From: Phycisphaerae bacterium
GTDB taxonomy: Bacteria; Planctomycetota; Phycisphaerae; SM23-33
Direction: 5' to 3'
Length of the DNA stretch: 35,441 nucleotides
Assembly (NCBI GenBank): GCA_016782885.1
Contig: JADHXQ010000047.1
Location: 1-35,441, forward strand
The notes beneath the pieces are model-generated. The model saw only the letters and a program-made list of their open reading frames with translations, did no database searches and had not been told where the DNA came from. Shown here piece after piece: positions 1 through 7,490 of the stretch (the stretch's first letter is position 1; each line of letters opens with the position of its first letter). Position numbers and translations under genes: made by a program.

Positions 1-128
1 TAAGAAAAAGGCATGAAAAAGCGAACAACCCGAAACGAACACATTAAGCCGCCAGCGGAGGCCGGGTTTGCTTTGTGCTTGTCACGCCGCCGCTCCAGCG
101 CCCGCAACGACCTAAAATATACGCTTGT
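1..128. other. Sequence beyond the broken end of the repeat protein; no supported gene
   Basis: This edge stretch shows no resemblance to the autotransporter repeat next to it. It holds one 39-codon plus-strand reading frame (13-132) with a purine-rich stretch before its ATG, but the predicted peptide, rich in Arg and Ser, has no recognisable features, so it is not called a gene. The repeat homology ends abruptly near base 133, so this DNA could be the far side of a deletion, insertion or assembly junction. Confidence 0.4.
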
Positions 129-2846
129 TTAAGGACTAGTACCGTCGCCGCCGGTTGTCAGTGTTCCCGAGCCCAAATCCACCAGGCCGGTGCCGGCCAG
201 TGAACCGATTGTCTCGTCAAAGTCATTAAGATCGAACGTTGTCGTGGCGCCGGTGACCGTAACGGCTGTTGTGTCCGCCAACACTCCACTTGCCCCCAAC
301 TGCAGTACACCACCGGCTCCGGTGATCGTCGTTGTGCCCGTGTACGTATTGGCTCCGGAAATAATCATCGTCCCGGTGCCTGCTTTTGCGAAGTTTCCGG
401 TCTCCGACATTACTCCGGAGTACGTCGTGGAGGTATTGTCGCCGCCTGCGGTCAACGTTCCCGAGCCCAAGGTCACCAGGCCGTCGCCGGCCAGTGAACC
501 GATTACCTCGGTAAAGTCATTGACATCGAATACTGTCGCCGCGCCGCTGACAGTAACCGCCGTCGTGTCGGCGAGCACTCCGCTGGCGCCCAACTGCAGC
601 ACGCTGCCTGCGCCGCCGCTGATATTCGTGGTGCCGGTGTACGTATTGGCGCCGCCGATATCCATCAGCCCGGTGCCTTCTTTTGCAAAGTTTCCGGTCC
701 CCGACATGACGCCGTCAAACACGGTGGCGGTATTGTCGCCGCCGGCGGTCAACGTGTTGGCGCCGAGAACCACAGCCGAGTTGGCTGTACCGGCCAGAGA
801 ACCGATCGTCTCGCTGGTGCTCAGTTGGAACGTCGCGTTGGCGCCGCCGCTGAGGTTCACCGCACTGGTGTCGTCAATCGCCGCGCCGCCTGAGACGATC
901 AGCGTGCCCACCGTGATGGTCGTTGCCCCGCCGTAGCTGTTGGTGCCCGAGAAGGTTATCAGGTCCGCCTCCGCCCCGGTGTTAAGCGTCACGGCGCCGG
1001 TATTACCGCCGCCGACGTCGGTGAAGTTTCCGGAGAAGTTAATGTTTTCCGTCCCGTTGATCGTGAGGGTCACGCCGTCGGTGATAGCGATGTTATTGTC
1101 AACCGCGGCCAGCATGACCGAACTGGCTCCCAGCGTAGAGGCGCCCGTCACAGACACGGCACCGTCGCCCATACCGTCGTGATGTCCCAGCAGGATTCCG
1201 CCGGCCGACAAAGTCGTTCCACCGGTGTACGTGCTGTCGCCCGACAGCGTCAGCGTTCCGGCGCCTGCCTTTATCATGGAACCTGCGCCGGACATGATGC
1301 CGGAGTAGGTCGTCGACGTGCCGTCACCACCGGTGGTCAGAATACCACCGGCGCCACCGGTAGTTACCGCGCCGGCGCCGGCCAGTGAACCGATGGTTTC
1401 GGCCAGGTTGTTAAGATTAAACGTGCCGTTTGTTCCGACTGTAACGGCCGATCCGTCGGTAATGACGCCCGCGGCGCCCACTCGCAATATGCCGGCGTTG
1501 ATCGTCGTCGTGCCCGTGTATGAGTTAGCTCCTGTAAGCGTCATCGTCCCGCCACCGGTCTTCACGAAGTTACCGGCCTCCGAGATGACACCGGCGAATG
1601 TCGTGTCGGTACCGTCGATACCGGCCGTCAGCGTACCTCCGCCCAAGAGCACGCTGGATCCGGCTGCGCCAGTTAGTGATCCGATCGTTTCATCGAAGGC
1701 GTTAAGATCGAATATGCCGGCGGCGCCCATATTGACCGCCGAACTGTTGCTGATCCGATCATTGCCCACAAGCAACTGCAGCGTACCGGTGGTGATTGTA
1801 GTTGTGCCCGTATACGTATTGACCCCGGATAGCGACATTGTCCCGGCGCCGACTTTCGTCAGTCCACCGGCGCCGGTCATGATGCCGGAATAGGTCGTGC
1901 TGGTACCATCTCCACCGGTCGTAAGCGTCCCCGCACCAAGACTGACTCCACCGGCGCCTGCCAGGGAACCGATTGTCTCGTTGAATCCGGCGAGATTGAA
2001 CGTTCCGTTTGCCGCTACTGAAACGGCGGAAGCGTCAGTGATGACGCCTGAGGCGCCCAACAGCAGTACGCCCTGGGTGACTGTCGTCGCCCCGGTGTAC
2101 GAGTTGCCCACGTTTGAAAGCGTGATGATGTCACCGGCCGCCGTCGTGTTGATTGTCAAAGCGCCGCCGGAAATGGCGCCACCGAGCTCCATGTTGCCCG
2201 GACCGTCGATGTTGAGCGTCCCGGTGATAGCGATGTCATTGGCCACCGCACCGAGGTTCACATCGGCGCCCAGCGTAGTCCCGGTTGCGGTCGCAAGGGA
2301 GCCTCCGCCCATACCACTTATGTGGCTCAGGCGGATGGCTCCGGCGTTCAGGGCCACCCCGCCGGTATACGTATTGGCGGCGGTCAGGGACAAGACGCCT
2401 GCGCCGGCTTTTGTGATCGTATAGCCATTGCCCCCGTCGCCTATGATGCCCGACATGGTCAGTCCGGTGCTGCCTACAGTGAACGTCTGGCTTATACCGA
2501 GAGTAATAGGCGCAGCGATAGTGTGGGTGAATGCGCCCGCGGTGGTTATACCAGCAGCAGTATCAATCGTCAGCGTTCCGCCTGCGGCGTTGATAGTGTA
2601 AGCCGCGACAGAGAAATCGAGAGCACCGACACTGACGTTCGCGTTCAAGTCAACAGGTGACGGACCAGTATTGTCAAAGGTCGCCGTGTCGCCAGTGCCT
2701 GGTACACCCGCGCTCCAGTTGGCGGCGGCATTCCAATTGTCAGTGCCATCGCCGTCATTCCACGTGCTGTCCGCTGCGGAGGCCATGGACGAGGCCGCCA
2801 GAATAGTGAATGCGACCGCTGCTACGGTAATCCATTGTTTACGCAT
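129..2846 (-). CDS. Autotransporter-associated beta-strand repeat protein, C-terminally broken
   Basis: Exported repeat protein of about 905 residues. The ATG at 2846 is preferred over the GTG at 2864 because a purine-rich AAAGGGAAA stretch sits just before it and a good signal peptide follows (MRKQ, hydrophobic core, ASA|AD). A short N-terminal region has the motif TWNDGDGTDNWNAAANW, typical of such proteins. The rest is about eight copies of a roughly 98-residue unit, each with an N[TS]Y[TG]G motif, an ETIGSLAG segment and a GG(D)GTSTTYSGxM segment, matching passenger-associated transport repeats (TIGR02601 type). Such repeats form beta-helical surface proteins. The frame stops at GDGTSP, in the middle of a unit, with no autotransporter barrel, PEP-CTERM or other anchor. 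A C-terminal portion is therefore probably missing, by real truncation or misassembly. Confidence 0.8.
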   Translation of the reverse strand: MRKQWITVAAVAFTILAASSMASAADSTWNDGDGTDNWNAAANWSAGVPGTGDTATFDNTGPSPVDLNANVSVGALDFSVAAYTINAAGGTLTIDTAAGITTAGAFTHTIAAPITLGISQTFTVGSTGLTMSGIIGDGGNGYTITKAGAGVLSLTAANTYTGGVALNAGAIRLSHISGMGGGSLATATGTTLGADVNLGAVANDIAITGTLNIDGPGNMELGGAISGGALTINTTAAGDIITLSNVGNSYTGATTVTQGVLLLGASGVITDASAVSVAANGTFNLAGFNETIGSLAGAGGVSLGAGTLTTGGDGTSTTYSGIMTGAGGLTKVGAGTMSLSGVNTYTGTTTITTGTLQLLVGNDRISNSSAVNMGAAGIFDLNAFDETIGSLTGAAGSSVLLGGGTLTAGIDGTDTTFAGVISEAGNFVKTGGGTMTLTGANSYTGTTTINAGILRVGAAGVITDGSAVTVGTNGTFNLNNLAETIGSLAGAGAVTTGGAGGILTTGGDGTSTTYSGIMSGAGSMIKAGAGTLTLSGDSTYTGGTTLSAGGILLGHHDGMGDGAVSVTGASTLGASSVMLAAVDNNIAITDGVTLTINGTENINFSGNFTDVGGGNTGAVTLNTGAEADLITFSGTNSYGGATTITVGTLIVSGGAAIDDTSAVNLSGGANATFQLSTSETIGSLAGTANSAVVLGANTLTAGGDNTATVFDGVMSGTGNFAKEGTGLMDIGGANTYTGTTNISGGAGSVLQLGASGVLADTTAVTVSGAATVFDVNDFTEVIGSLAGDGLVTLGSGTLTAGGDNTSTTYSGVMSETGNFAKAGTGTMIISGANTYTGTTTITGAGGVLQLGASGVLADTTAVTVTGATTTFDLNDFDETIGSLAGTGLVDLGSGTLTTGGDGTSP
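157..747 (-). repeat. Two adjacent ~295-bp DNA repeat units inside the autotransporter gene
   Basis: The block beginning near 157 and the block beginning near 451 share long matching runs, such as the stretch around GTTCCCGAGCCCAA at 163 and 457. The next unit starts near 748. The period is 294-297 bases, or 98-99 codons, and it stays in frame. The units at this end of the gene are more alike than those near the signal peptide, suggesting recent duplication of the C-terminal repeats. Confidence 0.65.
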
Positions 2847-2946
2847 TTTGCTTTTCCCTTTCACGAATCACGAACAATATCGTTGATGATAACCTTAAAT
2901 AGAGACATAAAAACAAGCAGATTCGGCATAGATACAAACACGCCGG

Positions 2947-2971
2947 GTGCAAGTTCGCGTTGAATTTGCAC
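2947..2971. other. Stem-loop in the leader of the repeat-protein gene
   Basis: GTGCAAGTTC (2947-2956) and GAATTTGCAC (2962-2971) pair over ten positions with a single imperfect pair and a five-base loop. It lies between the candidate promoter and the start codon of the minus-strand repeat protein, so it would be in that mRNA leader. No known riboswitch class was recognised. Confidence 0.45.
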
Positions 2972-2994
2972 TCGCCAAACCTTATTAGACGACT

Positions 2995-3023
2995 ATTTAG
3001 ATGTATCTTTGATCGGCTGTCAA
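2995..3023 (-). promoter_or_regulatory. Candidate sigma70-type promoter for the repeat-protein gene
   Basis: On the minus strand an exact TTGACA (3018-3023) is followed after 17 bases by CTAAAT (2995-3000), or TAAATA at 18-base spacing. The -35 is perfect and the -10 is weak. It would give a leader of about 145 bases. The 2865-3139 region between the divergent genes holds only this, the stem-loop, and the start region of the plus-strand gene. Confidence 0.35.
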
Positions 3024-3139
3024 CCTTTTTTTTCATTACGTTTTTCTTTTTCTTTGCCGTACCGACCTGTCGATTCGGGCTGGATTGCGTCGCGCCGAGT
3101 GGTCTTGCCCCGGTGTCGGGAAGGTGATATTATGGGTGG

Positions 3140-4558
3140 ATGCACTCGCCGAAATACGTGGTGATATTCTGGAGTTACCTTCTGGCGGTCGTTTTTGATG
3201 GTGCGTTGGTTGCGGCTGACGATTTGGTCCGTCGACCGGCCAGCCGTCCCGCGCGGCGATGGGGACCTGCCAAATCCGGGCTGGAATTGTCGATCGAGCA
3301 GATTGCAACGGTCCGCCGGGGTGGTAAATTTATTCTTTCACCGGCTTTGCGAAACTGCGGACGGATCGCCGCGGGTCTTTGCCCGCGGGCCGATACAGTT
3401 GCATGGTTGATCCTGAAATCTCAGCCGGCAGACGGATCGGTCGGGAAGTATTACTTCAGCGGGCGAGTTTTTCCCGGTGCGGGCAAAGTTCGCGGCGCCT
3501 GGCCGGAATCTCTGGCTTCAGGCGGGCAACTGGAGTTGGCGGGAATGGATTTCAGCGATATCCTGCTGCATCCATATAGTCGGGGCGTGAAGTTTCTCGC
3601 CCATCATGTGACGGGTAAGGGCAGCATTCCCGAAGCGGCTGGAAAGTTGCGGGATGTGCTGGTAATCGGGAAAGTCAGCGTGCAGTACATGCTCTATCTC
3701 CCCCGCAAGGGCGATTCTCCGATTGTTCTGAAGTCCGACTTCCTGACCGTCATGATCGGTCCACCGGATATCAAGAGCCTCTCTCCGCCCCGTCGCAAGG
3801 CATTCATCTCCGGTCTGATAGCGGGTTTCCGGGGTGATGCGTTTGCCGGGCAGGCCGCTCACGGTATCGCCACGAGCGTCGGTAGCGAGATACTGGATGA
3901 CCTGATCGCCGCGACGAAAGACCCGGCCATCAAAGGCGCCGGACGAATGTGGTTGGCGACGACCCTCGCCGATATCCGCGACAAACGTTCGGCGGTAGTG
4001 TTGGTCAAACTCATTGACGGGTCCGATGGTGGTGTGCGGCATGTGGTGGTTTACCACGGACCCAAACAGCGCAACTCGGAACTCGACAGCGTAATCGTCG
4101 CCCGGGCATTGAAGTCAAAGGATGCTCGCATGACGGTTTTGGCGATGCTTGGATTCATGGTTTTTCGCGGTGAGGTTCCCCGCAAGCTGCTGGATGCCGG
4201 TATCGACAGCGACGACCCTCGCGTGCGCACCACGGTGGTGGCGGCGTTGTCGAAGACGGCCAGTATCAAGAATGTCCAGGGGCTTGTTTCGCTGTTGAAG
4301 TCTAAAGAACAGCGTGTCCGATCAGCGGCCGCCAAGGCGTTGGCGGCTATGGGCAACCGCCAGGCGGTAGTTGTGGGAGCTTTGGTTGAGGCTCTGTCGC
4401 TCGAAGGGGACCAGGCTCACGGCGACGTGTGCAATGCGCTTGGTAAGCTTACTGGTCAGGAACTTCCCTACGATCGGGATGCATCGGTCGACAAGAAGCG
4501 CGAAGTTATTGCGAAATGGGGGCGGTGGTGGGTGGCGGTGCGCAAGGACCACCGTTGA
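3140..4558 (+). CDS. Secreted HEAT-repeat protein
   Basis: Protein of 472 residues with a short N-terminal hydrophobic stretch (VVIFWSYLLAVVFDGALVAA) that looks like a signal peptide. The first half (about 50-225) is an unrecognised beta-rich region. The second half (about 235-430) has HEAT-like helical pairs, for example DPRVRTTVVAALSKT and EQRVRSAAAKALAAM. The tail GKLTGQELPYDRD...KWGRWWVA is a variant of a C-terminal motif common in planctomycete HEAT proteins. HEAT solenoids mediate protein-protein contacts; no enzyme motif is visible. The start follows GGTGG closely and is not certain. The gene diverges from the repeat protein and converges on the hydrolase 34 bases downstream. Confidence 0.75.
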   Translation: MHSPKYVVIFWSYLLAVVFDGALVAADDLVRRPASRPARRWGPAKSGLELSIEQIATVRRGGKFILSPALRNCGRIAAGLCPRADTVAWLILKSQPADGSVGKYYFSGRVFPGAGKVRGAWPESLASGGQLELAGMDFSDILLHPYSRGVKFLAHHVTGKGSIPEAAGKLRDVLVIGKVSVQYMLYLPRKGDSPIVLKSDFLTVMIGPPDIKSLSPPRRKAFISGLIAGFRGDAFAGQAAHGIATSVGSEILDDLIAATKDPAIKGAGRMWLATTLADIRDKRSAVVLVKLIDGSDGGVRHVVVYHGPKQRNSELDSVIVARALKSKDARMTVLAMLGFMVFRGEVPRKLLDAGIDSDDPRVRTTVVAALSKTASIKNVQGLVSLLKSKEQRVRSAAAKALAAMGNRQAVVVGALVEALSLEGDQAHGDVCNALGKLTGQELPYDRDASVDKKREVIAKWGRWWVAVRKDHR

Positions 4559-4592
4559 GTTGGTGGCAATTTACCGCGGGCCGGCTCTGGGT

Positions 4593-5456
4593 TTACGGTT
4601 CTCGGAAGGAGAGAGAGGTTTTATCGAAGACGATTACCTCTGCCCCGTTTGCCCGAGTTCGTTTGGCGATTATGCTCGGATCGGCGGGCCAATTGCGGCT
4701 GGTTATCCAGGGTGCAATGTAAGACGTGACGAATGATGATTGTGTGGTGGCGAAATGTGGTGTGGAGCCGGCCGCCATTGCGCTGGTCATGGGCACCTGG
4801 TAGAGTTTTTGATACGCCAGTCGCTTCTCGTCGCTTGCGGATTCCTTTGGTGGCGTGAAGCCCAGCAGTCCGGCCGACGGACCGTGAGCGCCGCCGACAT
4901 TGCCCAGAACGGTCGTCCCCAGTCCCAGCAATGCCCCATCGTTTCTGTTGTAGAAGTTCACGATCCCGCTGGAGCAATGCTTCAGGGCCCTGGTAATGTC
5001 ATATTCGCTGGAGATACTGGCTGAAAGGAGTATCACGCCGGTGATCTCCCTGCCTTCAGGCATTGCATCGGCTGCGAAGACGGCGATACCGCCACCTCCG
5101 CTGTGTCCAATGATGTGTACCGGGCGGTTTGGATGTTTGTTCTGGTATTTCACGATCCGTTCGGCAACCTGCGCGCCGGCGATGTAATTGCCCAGGAAAT
5201 CGATTTGGTTGAGAATCATTCCCACCCCCGGTACGGGCCTGCCCCAGTGCCAGATCTGGAGGCTGTGGTCGATACCCGCCGAGGCCAGACCGTCGCGGAC
5301 ATTCTGGTTGGCGCCGCTTTCGCCCTCTATGCCTGGGAGTATCACCACAAGTCCGGCATCGAGGCGTTCGGGCGTCATGAACGCGGAGTTGTTTTCACAA
5401 CCGCAGAATATGGCGGTTGACAGTGTGGTCAGGCAGATTATCAGTTGTTTTTTCAT
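4593..5456 (-). CDS. Alpha/beta-hydrolase fold lipoprotein
   Basis: Protein of 287 residues with a lipoprotein-like N-terminus (MKKQ, hydrophobic core, then FCGC, Cys20 as probable lipidation site, although the lipobox is not ideal). VVILPGIEGE (about 38-46) is the usual strand plus oxyanion-hole region. HIIGHSGGGG carries the nucleophile elbow with Ser119. Candidate triad partners are Asp173 (YNRNDGALLG) and His234 (GSTPHF). The family includes lipases and esterases; the substrate cannot be told from sequence. The gene is a single unit, divergent from the acidic-protein gene and convergent with the HEAT gene. Confidence 0.75.
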   Translation of the reverse strand: MKKQLIICLTTLSTAIFCGCENNSAFMTPERLDAGLVVILPGIEGESGANQNVRDGLASAGIDHSLQIWHWGRPVPGVGMILNQIDFLGNYIAGAQVAERIVKYQNKHPNRPVHIIGHSGGGGIAVFAADAMPEGREITGVILLSASISSEYDITRALKHCSSGIVNFYNRNDGALLGLGTTVLGNVGGAHGPSAGLLGFTPPKESASDEKRLAYQKLYQVPMTSAMAAGSTPHFATTQSSFVTSYIAPWITSRNWPADPSIIAKRTRANGAEVIVFDKTSLSFREP

Positions 5457-5596
5457 AGATATTTATCTCTTTTTTTCCCGCGGCCCTTACAGCATCGGGA
5501 GTTGAATATATCCGAAGTGTACAGTAGTAATTGGTGTCTGCAAGAGAAAATCGGCCAACATGCCGATACCCTTGAAGAGTTCGGAAGAAAAAAAAG

Positions 5597-5625
5597 TTGA
5601 ATAAACGTCTGGTCTGACCGAATAT
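5597..5625 (+). promoter_or_regulatory. Candidate promoter for the 5.7 kb plus-strand genes
   Basis: TTGAAT (5597-5602) and GAATAT (5620-5625) are spaced by 17 bases, with an A-tract just upstream (5587-5595) that could act as an UP element. The -10 is a weak match. The 5457-5681 divergent intergenic region contains no other clear signal. Confidence 0.3.
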
Positions 5626-5681
5626 TTAAGTGTACGTGGTAGATTGCCATTGGCATGAACGGAGCTTTTGAAGGAACTGAC

Positions 5682-6203
5682 ATGTCTTCAGACGACTTGG
5701 GATATCCTGGGACTAATGACGACGAAACCGAGCTCGTTCCGGCGGTCTTTGCTCGCGATGCCGAGGAGGCCCAGCGATATTGTGAACTTCTGGCCGATCA
5801 CGGTATTGTCGGGATAGTGGCCAACGACGGTGTTGAAACAGAGGATGCTGAAATTCGCAGCAATGCGGGCGAAGGGATTGGTATGACCAGAGGAGTAGCG
5901 GTGCTGGTGGAAGACACGATGCTTGACGAAGCCGGTCTTGTCATAGCCGATCGGGAAGATCTCGCCGAGTTCCAGTTCGGTGAAGAGGATGAAGCGGAAG
6001 AGGATGATGATGAGTTGGATTTTGCTCAGGGTATCGACTTGGAACTCGATGGTGACGATACCGAAACCGACGATGTTGACATACCTTCCAGCGGGCACGG
6101 GGTTTTTGGCAGCGGTTTGGGTGAAGATGAGGAAGATGAGGAAGATGGGGAAGTTGACAGTGAGTCTGAAGACGAGTTTGATGATGAGTTTAACGAATAT
6201 TAA
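5682..6203 (+). CDS. Small protein with DUF2007-like N-terminus and highly acidic tail
   Basis: The ATG at 5682 is preferred over the one at 5655 because AAGGA (5671-5675) lies six bases before it; this gives 173 residues. The N-terminal region has VPAVFARDAEEAQRYCELLADHGIVGIVAND, then about 40 residues ending GVAVLVEDTMLDEAGLVIAD. This resembles the DUF2007-type fold (small alpha-beta 'signal transducing' domain), an assignment from pattern only. From about residue 105 the chain is dominated by Glu and Asp (EEDEAEEDDDELDF, GEDEEDEEDGEVDSESEDEFDDEF), probably disordered. There is no signal peptide, so it is likely cytoplasmic. A gene for an Arg-rich protein follows after 68 bases. Confidence 0.7.
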   Translation: MSSDDLGYPGTNDDETELVPAVFARDAEEAQRYCELLADHGIVGIVANDGVETEDAEIRSNAGEGIGMTRGVAVLVEDTMLDEAGLVIADREDLAEFQFGEEDEAEEDDDELDFAQGIDLELDGDDTETDDVDIPSSGHGVFGSGLGEDEEDEEDGEVDSESEDEFDDEFNEY

Positions 6204-6271
6204 CTCTCTATGGTCTCGGATGCCGATAGGAATATTATGGGGCCATAGAAAGAATTGAGCGGAGATAGGTC

Positions 6272-6655
6272 ATGGAAGATACGGATGGCGAGCGGGACAG
6301 TGGCGACCAGACCCCTGAAGATCAGGAGCGTCGCGGTGAACTCCGTCGCAACGGAGAGCGCAGGGACGTTGTTGACAATCGGCTTGGGGTGGACCGCCGG
6401 GACCGTGTGCGGGCTTGCGAGTCCGAGGAGAGGCGCGCCGAGCTTAACAGGCGCCGAGGACCCGGAAGGCGCCGCAGCGATGCGCGACGATCGGCCGAAG
6501 AAGGCGAGATGAACGATGAGCAATTCAGTTTTCTTATGGCGATCAACGAGTACAAGAGCCTCAATAAGCGTCCGTTTCCCACGTGGACCGAGGTGCTGGA
6601 CATTATTCACGCTCTGGGCTACCGAAAAGTTGCCGAACCGGAAAACATACAATGA
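6272..6655 (+). CDS. Conserved small Arg-rich protein
   Basis: Protein of 127 residues starting at ATG 6272, with AGGT and GGAG just upstream. Residues 1-75 are a charged region full of ERR, DRR and RRR clusters ending GRRRSDARRSAEEGEM. Residues 78-125 form a compact domain, NDEQFSFLMAINEYKSLNKRPFPTWTEVLDIIHALGYRKVAEP. From memory this C-terminal pattern recurs in planctomycete proteins of unknown function. The helical C-terminus could be nucleic-acid binding, but no classical HTH can be claimed. It is very basic while its upstream neighbour is very acidic. Confidence 0.75.
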   Translation: MEDTDGERDSGDQTPEDQERRGELRRNGERRDVVDNRLGVDRRDRVRACESEERRAELNRRRGPGRRRSDARRSAEEGEMNDEQFSFLMAINEYKSLNKRPFPTWTEVLDIIHALGYRKVAEPENIQ

Positions 6656-6674
6656 TTGCAGTCGTATGATGTAT

Positions 6675-6684
6675 AGTGTACACT
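6675..6684. promoter_or_regulatory. Perfect 10-bp palindrome upstream of the membrane-protein gene
   Basis: AGTGTACACT is a perfect palindrome, five bases after a TATGAT (6665-6670) that could be a -10 element; no convincing -35 is seen. The placement between stop 6655 and start 6746 would suit an operator. This rests on one short match. Confidence 0.2.
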
Positions 6685-6745
6685 CTTGAGGTCTTTAGAA
6701 ATGCAACGGGCGAGCCGGACGGCAAGTTCGAACTGGATTTAAGGA

Positions 6746-7384
6746 ATGTTGCTGGGTAGCGAATATTTTGGCGCGTCGGTTCGAGTGGCCACTGTGATAG
6801 TGCCCGTGGCTGGGTACTTTTTTATCCTTGGTTTGCTGAACACCAGGCGGCGTCCGCAGATTCTGACCGGACGTCTGGACTTTTCGCTGCTCATGTTGGC
6901 GCTCTGTCCGGGTTTTGTCCTGCCGATGCTGGAGCGCTTTGGACTGACCCCCGCCGGTACTGTGGCGGCGATGGGCGTCCTTGCCGCCGGAGTATGGATG
7001 TTCGGTCCCGGAGGGCGAAGGTGGGTGGTTTATAACCTTTCGCCCGGACAGGCAGATCGTGTCCTGCGAGGGGCTATGGATGCTCTGGGCTGGCAGTATC
7101 GCGTGACGGCAGACGGTTATTGTGTTGAAGAACATGACGTTAGTTTGCGCGTTAACTGTTTCTGGATTCTTCATAACGTTTCTGTGCATCTGACCGGCGG
7201 GTCGGGTGAGCTTTGTCGTAATTTCGCCCGCGAATTAGGTGCCGCGGTTGCCCGGACATCGGCGCGGACACAGGCAATGGCTGTTGCTATGCTGTTGGTG
7301 GCGATGGGTATGCTGGTTGCGCCGCTGGCGATGGTGGCTCACCGCGTACCGGAGATCGTACGTTTACTGGTGGATTTCTGGTAG
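6746..7384 (+). CDS. Small integral membrane protein of unknown function
   Basis: Protein of 212 residues with about four hydrophobic segments: VATVIVPVAGYFFILGLL (about 14-31), FSLLMLALCPGFVL (about 46-59), AGTVAAMGVLAAGVWMF (about 70-86) and AMAVAMLLVAMGMLVAPLAMVAH (about 176-198). A soluble middle part of about 85 residues (LSPGQADRVLRGAMDALGWQYRV...) may form a small alpha-beta domain. No family is recognised. The start is uncertain: AAGGA abuts the ATG with no spacer, an in-frame stop lies just upstream, and TTG at 6749 is an alternative. It precedes the export operon by about 100 bases. Confidence 0.65.
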   Translation: MLLGSEYFGASVRVATVIVPVAGYFFILGLLNTRRRPQILTGRLDFSLLMLALCPGFVLPMLERFGLTPAGTVAAMGVLAAGVWMFGPGGRRWVVYNLSPGQADRVLRGAMDALGWQYRVTADGYCVEEHDVSLRVNCFWILHNVSVHLTGGSGELCRNFARELGAAVARTSARTQAMAVAMLLVAMGMLVAPLAMVAHRVPEIVRLLVDFW

Positions 7385-7490
7385 TAGTTTATATTGGCTT
7401 TGATGAACATGACAAACAGTAGAATCGGTACTTGGGCGACTCCCCGGGAAGCCGGTCTGAACTGGAAGTATTTTGCCTGAAAGGCTGCAT

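Noticed and set aside
13..132. 39-codon plus-strand ORF at the left edge
   Set aside because: Overlaps the end of the repeat protein; peptide composition shows no domain and the ribosome site is too close.
190..2424. Long plus-strand reading frames (190-936, 1318-1893, 1897-2424) rich in Val, Pro and Ala
   Set aside because: They lie antisense to the autotransporter repeats, and their composition is the mirror of the Gly/Thr-rich repeat protein; no start signals or domains.
129..2700. CRISPR-like regular repeats
   Set aside because: Period near 295 bases and coding in frame on the minus strand; protein repeats, not spacers.
2839..3308. Minus-strand ORFs of 65 and 90 codons upstream of the repeat protein
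   Set aside because: No domains; they occupy the promoter/leader region and overlap the HEAT gene start.
7385..7490. Possible c-di-GMP riboswitch before the export operon
   Set aside because: GC-rich stretch has only short hairpins (for example GCCT-GAA-AGGC over the ribosome site); the conserved GEMM core was not found.
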